NCBI RefSeq assembly: GCF_006716565.1
Contig: NZ_VFPG01000001.1
Coordinates: forward strand, 1,488,001-1,552,000
Source: Nocardia bhagyanarayanae
GTDB lineage: Bacteria; Actinomycetota; Actinomycetes; Mycobacteriales; Mycobacteriaceae
Length of the DNA: 64,000 nucleotides
Reading direction: 5' to 3'
Part shown: piece after piece, positions 41,900 to 50,854 of the stretch
Layout: every line of letters starts with the position of its first letter
How positions within the stretch are numbered: the first letter of the stretch is position 1
Translations under genes and position numbers: made by a program
The notes under the pieces: generated by a model
Database searches by the model: none
What the model was told of the DNA's origin: nothing
What the model saw: the letters and a program-made list of their open reading frames with translations, nothing else

Positions 41900-42065
41900 A
41901 CCGCCTAAACGGCAGTCGGCCCCACCAGGATCCGCCTGTCGTGCCGGGGACCCACAGGTTCGTCTGGGGTGAATCCGCGAAGGCCGCAGGGCCGGAGTGG
42001 TAGGGCCGATCTTCCCGGCCCGAACCCGTCAGCTAACCCGGTCGGCGGAAGAGCAGGAAGATCGG
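41900..42065 (+). promoter_or_regulatory. Cyclic di-AMP riboswitch (ydaO-yuaA class)
   Basis: The leader of the NlpC/P60 gene carries the conserved blocks of this class: CCGGGGACCCA (41943-41953), GGGGTGAATCCGC, TAGGGCCGATCTTCCCGGCC and CGAACCCGTCAGCTAACC, ending near a GGAAGA. Spacing and order match the family, which in actinobacteria often controls cell-wall hydrolase genes and turns expression down when c-di-AMP is high. The 5' limit is approximate. No clear intrinsic terminator separates it from the gene, so control may be translational or Rho-linked. Confidence 0.9.
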
Positions 42066-42077
42066 AGACTCAGCTCG

Positions 42078-42734
42078 GTGGGTAAACACAGCTTGCAGCG
42101 GGAATCGCGACTGCCGAATTCCGTGAAGGGTGCTCTCGTCATGGGTGCGGTGGCCGCCACCGGCGCGATGCCCGCGGTGCCCGCGATGGCCGCCACGATC
42201 AACATTCCCGGCATCGGTGGTTTCGATGTTCCGGTACCCCAAGAGTTCGAGCAGCCGGTCCAGCAGCTCAATCAGCAGCTCCAGCAGGCGCTCGCCGCGC
42301 CGCAGGCCGCTGCCCCGCAGCAGGCGCCGCTCGCCGCGCCGCAGTTCCCGAACTTCCAGATGCCCAACCCGTTCCAGGTGCAGAACTCTCCGGGTGACAT
42401 CGCTCTGGACGCCGCCAAGACCAAGGTCGGCGCCATGTACTCCTGGGGCGCCGCGGGCCCGTCCAGCTTCGACTGCTCCGGCCTGGTGAAGTGGGCCTAC
42501 CGGCAGGCCGGTATCGAGCTGCCCCGCACCAGCTTCGAACAGTCCCACGTCGGCGCTCCCGTCGCCTTCCAGGACCTGCAGCCCGGTGACATCGTCGTTA
42601 CCAACGGCGGCGGCCACGTCGGCCTGTACGCGGGCGACGGCAAGCTGCTCAACGCGGTCCAGTCGGGCCAGCCGGTGTCGTACACCCCGCTGCGTCCGGA
42701 CATGGTGGTCACCGCGCGTCGCATCGTGGAGTGA
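42078..42734 (+). CDS. NlpC/P60 family peptidoglycan hydrolase
   Basis: This 218-residue exported enzyme has a signal peptide (residues 1-39, ending AMAAT), a Gln/Pro/Ala-rich linker (about 55-105) and a C-terminal C40 peptidase domain. Catalytic Cys133 is in FDCSGLVKWAYRQAG and His180 in GGGHVGLY; Asn192 is a possible third residue. It would cut D-Glu-mDAP-type links in the stem peptide, like Rip proteins of mycobacteria. The GTG at 42078 is preferred, just past the riboswitch. The upstream c-di-AMP riboswitch ties wall hydrolysis to osmotic or wall stress signalling. Confidence 0.92.
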   Translation: MGKHSLQRESRLPNSVKGALVMGAVAATGAMPAVPAMAATINIPGIGGFDVPVPQEFEQPVQQLNQQLQQALAAPQAAAPQQAPLAAPQFPNFQMPNPFQVQNSPGDIALDAAKTKVGAMYSWGAAGPSSFDCSGLVKWAYRQAGIELPRTSFEQSHVGAPVAFQDLQPGDIVVTNGGGHVGLYAGDGKLLNAVQSGQPVSYTPLRPDMVVTARRIVE

Positions 42735-42765
42735 GAGTCCGCCTCGGACAAGTCCGTCGCTGACT

Positions 42766-42803
42766 GAGCGCGGCTGGAGCGAAGGCCGACGTACGCATAG
42801 GCT
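42766..42803 (+). repeat. Short dispersed element, copy B, with leaderless promoter
   Basis: GCGGCTGGAGCGAAGG followed by CCGACGTACGCATAGGCT matches copies at 25196-25236 and 63840-63900 with a few changes. As in copy A, it ends in a TAGGCT (42798-42803) placed exactly 6 nt before a GTG start. Confidence 0.55.
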
Positions 42804-42809
42804 GGACCG

Positions 42810-43205
42810 GTGCCGAAGGGAGAACAGGCTGTCTCGACGCAGGCCAGGGTCGATTCCTGGACCTGGGCGGTGCGCCTGTTCAAAACCCGGTCCGCCGCCG
42901 CGGAGGCCTGTCGAGGCGGGCATGTCCGCGTCAACGGCAGCACCGCGAAACCCGCCCAGCCCGTGCGGCCGGGCGACGAGATCCGCATCCGCGCGGGCGG
43001 TGTCGAACGCATCGTGATCGTCGAGCGTGTCATCACCAAGCGCGTCGGCGCGCCCGTCGCCGCGCAGTGTCTGATCGACCGCAGTCCGCCCCCGCCCTCC
43101 CGCGAGATCCTCGCGACCATGCCGCGCCGAGACCGCGGCTCCGGTCGCCCGACCAAGCGGGAGCGGCGCGAGACGGATCGTCTCCTCGGCCGCACCGAGG
43201 ACTGA
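42810..43205 (+). CDS. hslR: S4-domain RNA-binding protein (Hsp15-like)
   Basis: This 131-residue protein has an S4 domain at about residues 12-75 (VDSWTWAVRLFKTRSAAAEACRGG, then HVRVNGSTAKPAQPVRPGDEI). A Pro-rich link and a strongly basic tail follow (RRDRGSGRPTKRERR). This is the plan of Hsp15, which rescues free 50S subunits carrying nascent chains. The GTG start lacks a ribosome site but has a TAGGCT box 6 nt upstream, pointing to a leaderless mRNA. Its stop is 3 nt from the convergent FAAL stop. Confidence 0.85.
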   Translation: MPKGEQAVSTQARVDSWTWAVRLFKTRSAAAEACRGGHVRVNGSTAKPAQPVRPGDEIRIRAGGVERIVIVERVITKRVGAPVAAQCLIDRSPPPPSREILATMPRRDRGSGRPTKRERRETDRLLGRTED

Positions 43206-43208
43206 CGT

Positions 43209-44927
43209 TCACGGCGTGGGCCGGTTGCCGATCGTCACCAGGTGCGGAAGCCGGCCCGCGCCGAAGAGCCTGCGGCATTCGCCGCGCCGCAGTTTTCCGC
43301 TGGAGGTCTTGGGGATTCCGCCCGGCTCCACGAGCACGACCGAACCCGGCATCACCTCGTGCGCCGTCGCCACCGCGGCCCTGATTCGCCGCGCGATCTC
43401 CGCGAGCACGTCGGCTTCGGCGGCGGCCGCGGCGAGTTCCGCGACCACCACCAGATCCTCGCGTCGTCCGTCGTCGTGGCCGAAGGCGGTCACGTGGCCG
43501 GGACGCACTTCCGGCGCGTGATCGGTCACCGTCGATTCGATGTCGGACGGGTAGTGGTTGCGGCCGTCCACCACGATGAGGTCGTCGAGCCTGCCCGCGA
43601 TGTACAGCTGGCCTTCGAAGACGAAGCCGAGATCGCCGGTGCGCAGCCAGCGTTGGGACCGTCTCGCCAGCGTGACGCCGAACGTCTCGTCGGTCGCGGC
43701 GTGCCTGCCGAAGTAGCCCCCGCCGACGTTCGGGCCCGCCACCCAGATCTCGCCCACCATCGCAGCGGGCAGCTCGGTTCGGGCGGCCGGATCGACCACC
43801 GTGACCCGCTGTCCAGCCGGAAAGCCGCAGCCGACGAGCGGTATTCCGGCGTCGGTCTCGTCGACGATCGCCCTGCCTTCGGCGAGACCCGCCCGATCGA
43901 AGCGGTGCGTCACCGGGTCGGCGGCTTGATCACCGATCGTCACCGTGAGCGTCGCCTCCGCGAGGCCGTAACCGGGCGTGTGCGCGGAGTGCCGGAAACC
44001 GTTGGCCGCGAACGTCTTCGAGAACAGCTCCAGCACCTCGGCGCGGATCGGTTCGGCGCCGTTGAGCAGCGCGTCGAGGGCGGAGAGATCCAGCTGCTCG
44101 CGTTCCTGCGGCGTGGTGCCCGAAACAGCCAGCGCGAGCGCGAAATTCGGGGCGCCCGTGGTGCCCGCCCGGTAGTCGGCGCAGGCGCGCAACCACCGGA
44201 TCGGGCGCTTGACGAATTCCGTCGGAGCCATGGTCACGCCGAGCACGCCGGAATACAGCGGCAGTGCCAGCGCCAGCACCAAGCCCATGTCGTGGAAGAA
44301 CGGCAGCCAGGTGACGATGGGTTTGTGTCGCGCGGCGGGCACCGCGGTCCAGAGCTGTCCGAGCGCCGCGCCGAGATTCGCGTGACTCACCTCCACACCG
44401 GCGGGCGCCTTGGTCGAGCCGGAGGTGTACTGGAGATACGCGGGCCCGGCGCCGACGGGATCGAGCACCGGATCCGCGGTCTCCGCGGTCGTCGGTTCGG
44501 CGGGCAGCCGGTGAATGTGGCCGAGCGCCGCACCCATGCTCGCCTCGGTCGCCGCGTCGCCAGGGGAGAGCAGGCTGAGCGCGGGACGGGAGTCGGCGAG
44601 CGCGCCTTCGAGCCGCGCGGTATTGCGCGTGCCGGAGACCGGGAAGAGCGGCACCGCGACGCGATCGGCATAGAGGCAGGCGAGGAAGGCCACCACGTAG
44701 TCGAGACCGTGTGCGCACAAGATCGCCACGCGGTCGCCCGGTTCGGTGGCCCCGCGGAGCTGCCGCGCGAGTGCGCCTGCGGCGCGGTGCAGTTGCGCGT
44801 ATGTCAGGGAACGCGGGTCGCAAGCCGTTCCGCGGTAGCGCAATTCGACGAACGCCTCGGCATCGGGCTTGGTCGCCGCCCACGCAGCGATACGCGCGGC
44901 GAGCGGGCTGGGGAATTCGGCTGTCAC
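43209..44927 (-). CDS. Fatty acyl-AMP ligase (FAAL)
   Basis: The product has 572 residues, an adenylate-forming enzyme of the FAAL type. The P-loop is YTSGSTKAPAGV, followed by WLPFFHDMGL and TPGYGLAEATLTV, both typical of FAALs rather than acyl-CoA synthetases; the C-terminal subdomain starts near GRLDDLIVVDGRNHYPSDIE. FAALs activate fatty acids as acyl-AMP and load them on an ACP for a partner PKS. The GTG at 44927 overlaps the PKS stop as GTGA. The expected acceptor is the free ACP encoded at 50359-50655. Confidence 0.88.
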   Translation of the reverse strand: MTAEFPSPLAARIAAWAATKPDAEAFVELRYRGTACDPRSLTYAQLHRAAGALARQLRGATEPGDRVAILCAHGLDYVVAFLACLYADRVAVPLFPVSGTRNTARLEGALADSRPALSLLSPGDAATEASMGAALGHIHRLPAEPTTAETADPVLDPVGAGPAYLQYTSGSTKAPAGVEVSHANLGAALGQLWTAVPAARHKPIVTWLPFFHDMGLVLALALPLYSGVLGVTMAPTEFVKRPIRWLRACADYRAGTTGAPNFALALAVSGTTPQEREQLDLSALDALLNGAEPIRAEVLELFSKTFAANGFRHSAHTPGYGLAEATLTVTIGDQAADPVTHRFDRAGLAEGRAIVDETDAGIPLVGCGFPAGQRVTVVDPAARTELPAAMVGEIWVAGPNVGGGYFGRHAATDETFGVTLARRSQRWLRTGDLGFVFEGQLYIAGRLDDLIVVDGRNHYPSDIESTVTDHAPEVRPGHVTAFGHDDGRREDLVVVAELAAAAAEADVLAEIARRIRAAVATAHEVMPGSVVLVEPGGIPKTSSGKLRRGECRRLFGAGRLPHLVTIGNRPTP

Positions 44928-47900
44928 GATGCCTCGCTGTCGTTCGCGGCGACCCGGTCGGCGAGCGCGGCGCCGAGGGCGGCGATGGTGGGGTGCTGGA
45001 AGAGTTCGGCCGTCGAGATCGCGATGCGCAGCCGCGCCTCCAGCGTGCGGCGCACCTCGATGGCGAGCAGTGAGCTGAGACCGAGATCGTTGAAATCATC
45101 GGTCGGACCGATCGTTTCGGCCGGAAGGTCCAGGGTGGCGGCCAGGACCCGGCGAATGGCGGCGGCGATCGGCTCCGGTTCGGCCGGTGCGACGCCGTCG
45201 GATCGGCGGATCGGGTAACCCAGACCACCGACCGTCGCAGCGGAAACACCGTCCGAATTCGGTGATCTCTCGAAGGCAGACGGTTCGCCGAGGAGCTCGC
45301 GCAGCCGGGACGCCACCGGCGACCGGTCGTCGGTCGGCGTGTAGTCCAGAGCGAGCAGATACGGTCCGCGGTACCGCAGGGCCTTGGCCAGCATCGCCGC
45401 GCCACGCTCCGCGTCGAGGGCGTTGATCCCCGCACGGCGCAGGTGCTCCGCGCCGCCCGCCGTCGCCGCGAGGCCCGTCGCCCACACTCCCCAGCCGATG
45501 CTGAGCACCCGGCGGTCTCCCGCCGCGGCGGCGACCGCGTCCATCGCGGCGTTGGCCGCCGCGTACGCCGCCTGGCCCGGCGCGCCGAAAGCGCCGGTGG
45601 CCGAGGAGAACAGGAGCACGAAATCGGTGGGGTCGGCGGCCGTCAGCGCCACCAGGTCGGCGGCGGCGCCTGCCTTCGGCGCGAACATCCTGGCCAGCTG
45701 GTCCGCGTCGACGGCCTCGAAGGCGGCGTCCTCCAGCGCGCCCGCGGCGTGCACCACGCCGCGGATGGTGGAACCGCATTCGCGAATGTCGTTGAGCGCG
45801 TTGGCGAGGTCGCTGCGATCGGCCACGTCGCAGCCGACGACGACCACGTGGTCCTCGGAGCCGTCCAGCACGGCGGGGACCGGGCGGGGTGAACGCGTCA
45901 GCACCACCACGTCGCGCGCGCCGGCGTCCAGCAGCCAGCGCACCGCGACCGCGCCGAGCGCGCCGAGGCCGCCCGTCACCACGTACGTTCCGTCCGGGTC
46001 GATCACGATGGGCGGGACGTCCGGCGCGGCAGGGACGAACCGCCGCATCGCCAGTTCGCCTTCGGCCACCGCGAGTTCGGCCGGGTGCGTGTCCTCGGTG
46101 ATCAGCTCGACGAGCCGGGGCAGCGTGCGCGCATCGGTATCGGACCAGAGCAGCCGCACCGGACGGCCGGATTCGAGCTGGAGCGTCCGGGTCAGCCCGG
46201 CCAGGGCGTTGGCGGTGAAGTCGTGTCGTGCTCGTCGCGGAAGCAAGACGGTCAGCGAGCCGATCGCCGGATCGGACTGCGCGCGTTGCAGCAGGTCGAG
46301 CACGCGGCCGGCCGCGGTCGTCCCGGCCGCGACTTCGCCGCCTTCGGGCCAGACGAGCACCAGCGCGATGCGCTCGGCGGCGTCGCGCGCCAGCAGCACC
46401 GACGCCAGGACGGCGGACGCGGCGTCGGGCTCCCGTGCGATCCGTTCGGTCGGCAGTGTGCGCTCCAGTGCGCGGGAGAGTCGAACGGCGAGATCGGACT
46501 CCCCGACCACGAGCGCGCGCCTCGGGTCCGGGGCACGGGACGGGCTCGTTCTCCGCGCCGTTGGTGGATAGATCGTCGCGGCGTCGGTTGGCGAGGTGCC
46601 GAGACTTTCGCTCGCTGATCCGGTCTCGAGGATCGGCTGCCACGTTTCCACGCGGAAGACCGGGCGCTCCTCTTCGCCGAAATCCTCGTCGAGTCGCCCG
46701 TGATCCATCGACCCGGCGTCCGCGAAACGCACCCGCACGCCGGAGAACGCCAGCACCGGCACGCCGTGCTGATCGGTGCCGACGATGTCGCCGATCAACC
46801 CGCGCGCCGTGCGCGCACGGGTGACGGCGTGCGCCTCGGCCACCACCCGCCCCGGCTCGGTGGACACCCACGCCGTATCCATGGCGATGGGCAGCGGGAC
46901 GAGCCCGTCGGGCAGCGCGTCCGCCGCGGCGGCGAGCAGGTGCAGGCAACCGTCCAGGGTTGCGGCGCTGTGCAATTCGGCGGCGTCGAAATGGCCGATC
47001 GCGCACCCTGGCGCGGCGGCGATGGCGCGCAATGGACGAAAGCGCGGACCGTATTCGAGTCCTCGGCGACGCAGCATGTCGTAGAACGAAGCTGCCGCCA
47101 GCGGCCGCATCCGGTGCTGGGCGGCGCGATTGGCGTCGACGGCGCGCATCCACGCGACGATGTCCGCGGGGGTCGGTCCGGGTGCGGGCCGCGCCGAGGC
47201 GAGCACCATCGCGCCCGCCTGCGCCCGGACGCCCGCGTCGTCGGTGCGGTAGTCGGCGTCGGGAAGCACGGACAGGTCGGCGCGTTCGTGGACGACGAAA
47301 TCGGCGATCATCCCGGCCGCCGCACTGTGCGCTTGGTGCAGCAGCCTCCGGACCCAGTGCACGGCGGGCACGGTGGGAACGCCACGCACCACATGGTCTT
47401 CCAGCGGGCCGGTGCGGAAAGGGATTGCCGTTGAACCGTTACGGAGTCGCGTGATGAGCTCGAATTGGCCGCGCCGCCAACGCCTGCGCGGCGGCGGAAC
47501 GACGAACGGTCCGCTCGCCGACCAGTCGAGCGCCCGGCCCTCGTCGTACAACCCGGCCAGACAGCGCAGGAAGGCTCCGGCTTCGTCGTCGCGATCGGCG
47601 ATCGGGTACGTGGCGTCCCGGAATTCCGGATACTCGCGGGCGGCCGGAGCGAGGACGGGGTGCGGCGCGAGCTCCAGCACCGTCGCCAGTCCGTCTGCGG
47701 CGGCGCGCTCCAGGGCGGCCGCGAGTTCCACGGTGCCCGAGGCATTCTCGGCCCAGTAGGCCCGATCCAGCGCGGCGGTCGTCAGCACCGCGCCGCGACG
47801 GGTCGTGGAGTAGACGGGCGTGTGTGGTGTTCGCGGGGCCAGATCGCCGAGCCCGCCGACGAATTCGGGCAGCACGGGCGAGACCTGCGGACTGTGCGCG

Positions 47901-50362
47901 GCGAAGTCGACGGCGATGCGCTGCGCGAACATGCCGCGGCGCTTCGCCCGTCGCACGACGGTGTCGATATAGCGCGGCGTCCCCGACACCACCACCGAAC
48001 GAGGTCCGTTCACCGCCGCGATTCCGACCTCGGTCCGCACCGGCGCGACCAGCCGCGCCGTCTCGTCCGGGGTCGCCTCGAGCAACGCCATCGCACCCTG
48101 CCCGTCGAGCGTCGCGAGGGCACGACTGCGCCGCACCGCCACCAGCGCCGCGTCGGGCAGCGTCAACGCGCCGCTCACGGCCGCCGCCGCGATCTCGCCG
48201 AGACTGTGCCCCGCCACCGCGTCGGGTCGAATTCCCCAGGACTCCAACAGCTTCGCCGCCGCGACCTGGTAGGCGAAGATCGCGGGCTGCACCAGATCGG
48301 TGGCGGCTCGCCCGTCCTCGCCGAGACCGAACCCGTAGCGCGGGGTCCAGACCTTCGGCCCACCGTGCGCCACGATCGCTTCCGTGGCCTCGGCGAGGGC
48401 ACGTGCGAACACGGGATAGCGCGCCGCCAGCGCCCGCCCCATCCGCGCATGCTGCCCGCCCTGCCCCGAGAACAGGAACAGCACACCGCCGCGCCGCCGG
48501 ACCGTGCCGGGTCCGGTGATCGCGGGACCGCTCTCGCCGCGCGCCAATGCCCGCAGTCCGGCGACCGCCGTCGCGCGATCGTGCGCGATCACGCTGGCGC
48601 GCGCGTTCTCGGGGAGTAGGCGGGCCGCGGCCGCAGCGAGGGGGCGAAGGGCTGCTGTGGCAGTGGAATGGCCTGTTGTCGTGGCGGTTTCGTATTCGCC
48701 GGTAGTTCGTGCCGTCGGATCGAGACCGGGAATGCGTTCGGACGTAGTGGTTTCCGCGATGGCGGTCGCGGAACTGCGGCACCATCCGCTCGACGACGCT
48801 CGTGCCGTCCGTTCGGTTGCGTCCGCTGTCGCGGCTACCTCGTCAAGTGTTGGTGGGGCAGTCGTGGAGGGCTTGCGATCGAGTACCGGTCGGGTAGGGG
48901 TGAGGGGTTCGCCGTCGAGTGCCGGTCGGGTAGCCGTGGGGGATCCGCTGTCGAGTACCGGTCGGGTAGCCGTGAGGGGTTCGCCGTCGAACACCGGCAA
49001 TTCACCCTCCGAGTCCAACCGCTGCGCCAACGCCAGCGCCTGGATCTGCAAATCGGCAACGTCGCGCCCGGTCACCGGAATCAGCACCGGCGGCTCCTCA
49101 CCCCGCGACGCCGCCGACTCCGGATACCCGCGCAGCACGACGTGCGCGTTGGTCCCGCCGAATCCGAACGAGCTGACTCCGGCCAGCCGCTCCTCCGGCG
49201 CGGCCGTCCAGTCGACCGGCTCCGTCGGCACCCGCAGCCCGCGCTCCGTCAGCTTCAGCAGCGGATTCGGGGCGTCGAAATGGATGGTCGGCGCGATGAC
49301 GCCGCGGTGGATCGAGAGCGCGGTCTTGATCAACCCGGTCACGCCCGCCGCCGCCTCGAGGTGGCCGAGATTGGACTTCACCGACCCGATCCAGGTTTCC
49401 CCGCCCTCGCCGAGCACGGATGCCAACGCGCCGACCTCGACCGCGTCGCCGAGAGCCGTTCCGGTCCCGTGGCATTCGATGTAGCCCGCGCCGCGCGGGT
49501 CGAGACCGGCGCGGGACCACGCGGCGCGCAGGGTCTCTCGCTGGGCGCGTCCGTTCGGCGCGTAGAGGCCGTTCGAGCGGCCGTCGGAACCGACCGCAGC
49601 CCCGAGGATCTCGGCGTACACCCGGTTTCCCTCGCGCCGCGCGTCCGCGGTGCGCTGGAGGACGAGCACGCCGCACCCGTCGCTGCGCGTGTAGCCGTCG
49701 GCCGCGGCGGAGAACGGCTTGCAACGTCCGTCCTCGGCCAGGAATCCACTCTCGGCCAGATAGTCCGAGGTGTGCGGCAGCAGCGTCAGATTCACGCCGC
49801 CGACGATCGCGAAGGGCACGGTCTCGTCCGCGAGCAGCCGCAGGGCGATGTCGACCGCCGCGAGAGAGGACGAGCACGCGCTGTCCACCACCAGGCTCGG
49901 CCCGTGCAGGTCCAGCGCGTAGGACAGCCGGTTGGCGATGATGCTGAGCGCCGATCCCGTCACCGCGTACGGCGCGTCCTGCTCACCGCCGCCGAGCACC
50001 GTGACGCCGTGGTCGTAGCCGCACGCGCCGAACACCACGGCCGCATCGGAACCTCGTGTGCGATAACCGATTCCGGCGTCGTCGAGCGCTTCGACGGAGA
50101 CTTCCAGCGCGACCCGCTGCTGCGGGTCCATCAGCGCCGCCTCGCGCGCGGAGATGGCGAACCAGTCGTTGTCGAACCACTCGATGTCGTCGAGATAGCC
50201 CGCGCGCCTGGTCACCGACCGGCCCGGAGGTGGATCGCCGGTGGCATCGCGCCCGGCCATCAGCAGCCGCCAGAATTCGTCCAGGCCCGCCGCGCCGGGC
50301 ACCCGGCACGCCATGCCGACGATGGCGACCGATGGCTGCGTGGACGGAGTGCGTGCGGTCAT
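44924..50362 (-). CDS. Type I polyketide synthase, one reducing module (KS-AT-DH-KR-ACP)
   Basis: The product has 1812 residues. KS (about 9-425) has Cys163 (DSACSSS), His298 (ECHGTGT) and His334 (NLGHLE). AT (about 628-915) has Ser720 in GHSLGE. DH (about 960-1235) has His990 in HVVRGVPTVP and Asp1137 in LDGCLH. KR (about 1455-1640) has GGLGALG and Tyr1600 (QAAYAAAN). The ACP Ser is 1763 (LGLSSL). No ER, TE or reductase is present, so the product is probably an alpha,beta-unsaturated acyl-ACP released by another enzyme. A 190-residue KS-AT linker is repetitive. It is coupled by ATGA to the ACP gene and GTGA to FAAL. Confidence 0.93.
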   Translation of the reverse strand: MTARTPSTQPSVAIVGMACRVPGAAGLDEFWRLLMAGRDATGDPPPGRSVTRRAGYLDDIEWFDNDWFAISAREAALMDPQQRVALEVSVEALDDAGIGYRTRGSDAAVVFGACGYDHGVTVLGGGEQDAPYAVTGSALSIIANRLSYALDLHGPSLVVDSACSSSLAAVDIALRLLADETVPFAIVGGVNLTLLPHTSDYLAESGFLAEDGRCKPFSAAADGYTRSDGCGVLVLQRTADARREGNRVYAEILGAAVGSDGRSNGLYAPNGRAQRETLRAAWSRAGLDPRGAGYIECHGTGTALGDAVEVGALASVLGEGGETWIGSVKSNLGHLEAAAGVTGLIKTALSIHRGVIAPTIHFDAPNPLLKLTERGLRVPTEPVDWTAAPEERLAGVSSFGFGGTNAHVVLRGYPESAASRGEEPPVLIPVTGRDVADLQIQALALAQRLDSEGELPVFDGEPLTATRPVLDSGSPTATRPALDGEPLTPTRPVLDRKPSTTAPPTLDEVAATADATERTARASSSGWCRSSATAIAETTTSERIPGLDPTARTTGEYETATTTGHSTATAALRPLAAAAARLLPENARASVIAHDRATAVAGLRALARGESGPAITGPGTVRRRGGVLFLFSGQGGQHARMGRALAARYPVFARALAEATEAIVAHGGPKVWTPRYGFGLGEDGRAATDLVQPAIFAYQVAAAKLLESWGIRPDAVAGHSLGEIAAAAVSGALTLPDAALVAVRRSRALATLDGQGAMALLEATPDETARLVAPVRTEVGIAAVNGPRSVVVSGTPRYIDTVVRRAKRRGMFAQRIAVDFAAHSPQVSPVLPEFVGGLGDLAPRTPHTPVYSTTRRGAVLTTAALDRAYWAENASGTVELAAALERAAADGLATVLELAPHPVLAPAAREYPEFRDATYPIADRDDEAGAFLRCLAGLYDEGRALDWSASGPFVVPPPRRRWRRGQFELITRLRNGSTAIPFRTGPLEDHVVRGVPTVPAVHWVRRLLHQAHSAAAGMIADFVVHERADLSVLPDADYRTDDAGVRAQAGAMVLASARPAPGPTPADIVAWMRAVDANRAAQHRMRPLAAASFYDMLRRRGLEYGPRFRPLRAIAAAPGCAIGHFDAAELHSAATLDGCLHLLAAAADALPDGLVPLPIAMDTAWVSTEPGRVVAEAHAVTRARTARGLIGDIVGTDQHGVPVLAFSGVRVRFADAGSMDHGRLDEDFGEEERPVFRVETWQPILETGSASESLGTSPTDAATIYPPTARRTSPSRAPDPRRALVVGESDLAVRLSRALERTLPTERIAREPDAASAVLASVLLARDAAERIALVLVWPEGGEVAAGTTAAGRVLDLLQRAQSDPAIGSLTVLLPRRARHDFTANALAGLTRTLQLESGRPVRLLWSDTDARTLPRLVELITEDTHPAELAVAEGELAMRRFVPAAPDVPPIVIDPDGTYVVTGGLGALGAVAVRWLLDAGARDVVVLTRSPRPVPAVLDGSEDHVVVVGCDVADRSDLANALNDIRECGSTIRGVVHAAGALEDAAFEAVDADQLARMFAPKAGAAADLVALTAADPTDFVLLFSSATGAFGAPGQAAYAAANAAMDAVAAAAGDRRVLSIGWGVWATGLAATAGGAEHLRRAGINALDAERGAAMLAKALRYRGPYLLALDYTPTDDRSPVASRLRELLGEPSAFERSPNSDGVSAATVGGLGYPIRRSDGVAPAEPEPIAAAIRRVLAATLDLPAETIGPTDDFNDLGLSSLLAIEVRRTLEARLRIAISTAELFQHPTIAALGAALADRVAANDSEAS
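48843..48997 (-). repeat. 36-bp tandem repeat in the PKS KS-AT linker
   Basis: Three close copies of a 36-bp unit start at 48879, 48915 and 48951, with a degenerate copy at 48843 and a partial one at 48987. They encode 12-residue units such as DGEPLTATRPVL at about residues 456-507, in the disordered stretch between KS and AT. The frame is preserved because the unit is a multiple of 3. Confidence 0.85.
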
Positions 50363-50655
50363 CGCATCGCGAGAAACTCGGCCAACTGCTCGATATCGGG
50401 GTGGTCGTACACGGCTTCCAGCGACACCTCGACGCCCATCGCGTCCTCGAGTCGTGCGGTCAGCCGCGCCAGTTGCGTCGAGCTCAGCCCGAGCTCGGCG
50501 AACGGCGTTCGGGTGGACACCGCGGCGGGCGCGACGCCGAGTAACTCGGCGATCGCCGTGACGGCGGCGTCGGTGAGCGCGGCACGTCGATCGCGCACAC
50601 CGGTATGGCCGTTTCCGGTGGTATCACTTCGCCCGTCCGGCTGACTGGGCCGCAT
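50359..50655 (-). CDS. Free-standing acyl carrier protein
   Basis: The product has 98 residues. The phosphopantetheine site is Ser58 in FAELGLSSTQL, followed by helix III (VYDHPDIEQLAEFLAMR). The N-terminal 20 residues are extra and disordered. The ATG has a strong GGGAGGGAGG ribosome site and is the first gene of the operon; its stop overlaps the PKS start as ATGA. It is the probable acceptor of the acyl group from the FAAL and the donor to the PKS KS (inference from FAAL-ACP-PKS systems). Confidence 0.9.
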   Translation of the reverse strand: MRPSQPDGRSDTTGNGHTGVRDRRAALTDAAVTAIAELLGVAPAAVSTRTPFAELGLSSTQLARLTARLEDAMGVEVSLEAVYDHPDIEQLAEFLAMR

Positions 50656-50733
50656 CTCGTCCTCCCTCCCCGTCTCCCGGCGGTTTGCGGCCCGGGAACG
50701 GTACCCCCGCGATTATGCCGTACCGGAACAGGC

Positions 50734-50753
50734 CGGAAAACGTCCGTTTTCCG
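50734..50753. promoter_or_regulatory. Perfect 20-bp palindrome in ACP/MBL divergent promoter
   Basis: CGGAAAACGTCCGTTTTCCG has two perfect 9-bp arms around TC. It lies midway between the divergent ACP and metallo-hydrolase starts (50656-50854), which also contains a CCGGAACAGG half-like sequence just to its left. It is a strong candidate operator for a common regulator of the locus; no regulator gene is encoded nearby. Confidence 0.65.
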
Positions 50754-50854
50754 CTGTCGGCCTGCGCGTTTGGCGACACGCCAAGAGTTCTCGCGGCCCC
50801 CGCGTGTCGGCCGGATGCTTTCCGGAAACCGGCCCATCACCTACCGTGACAACC

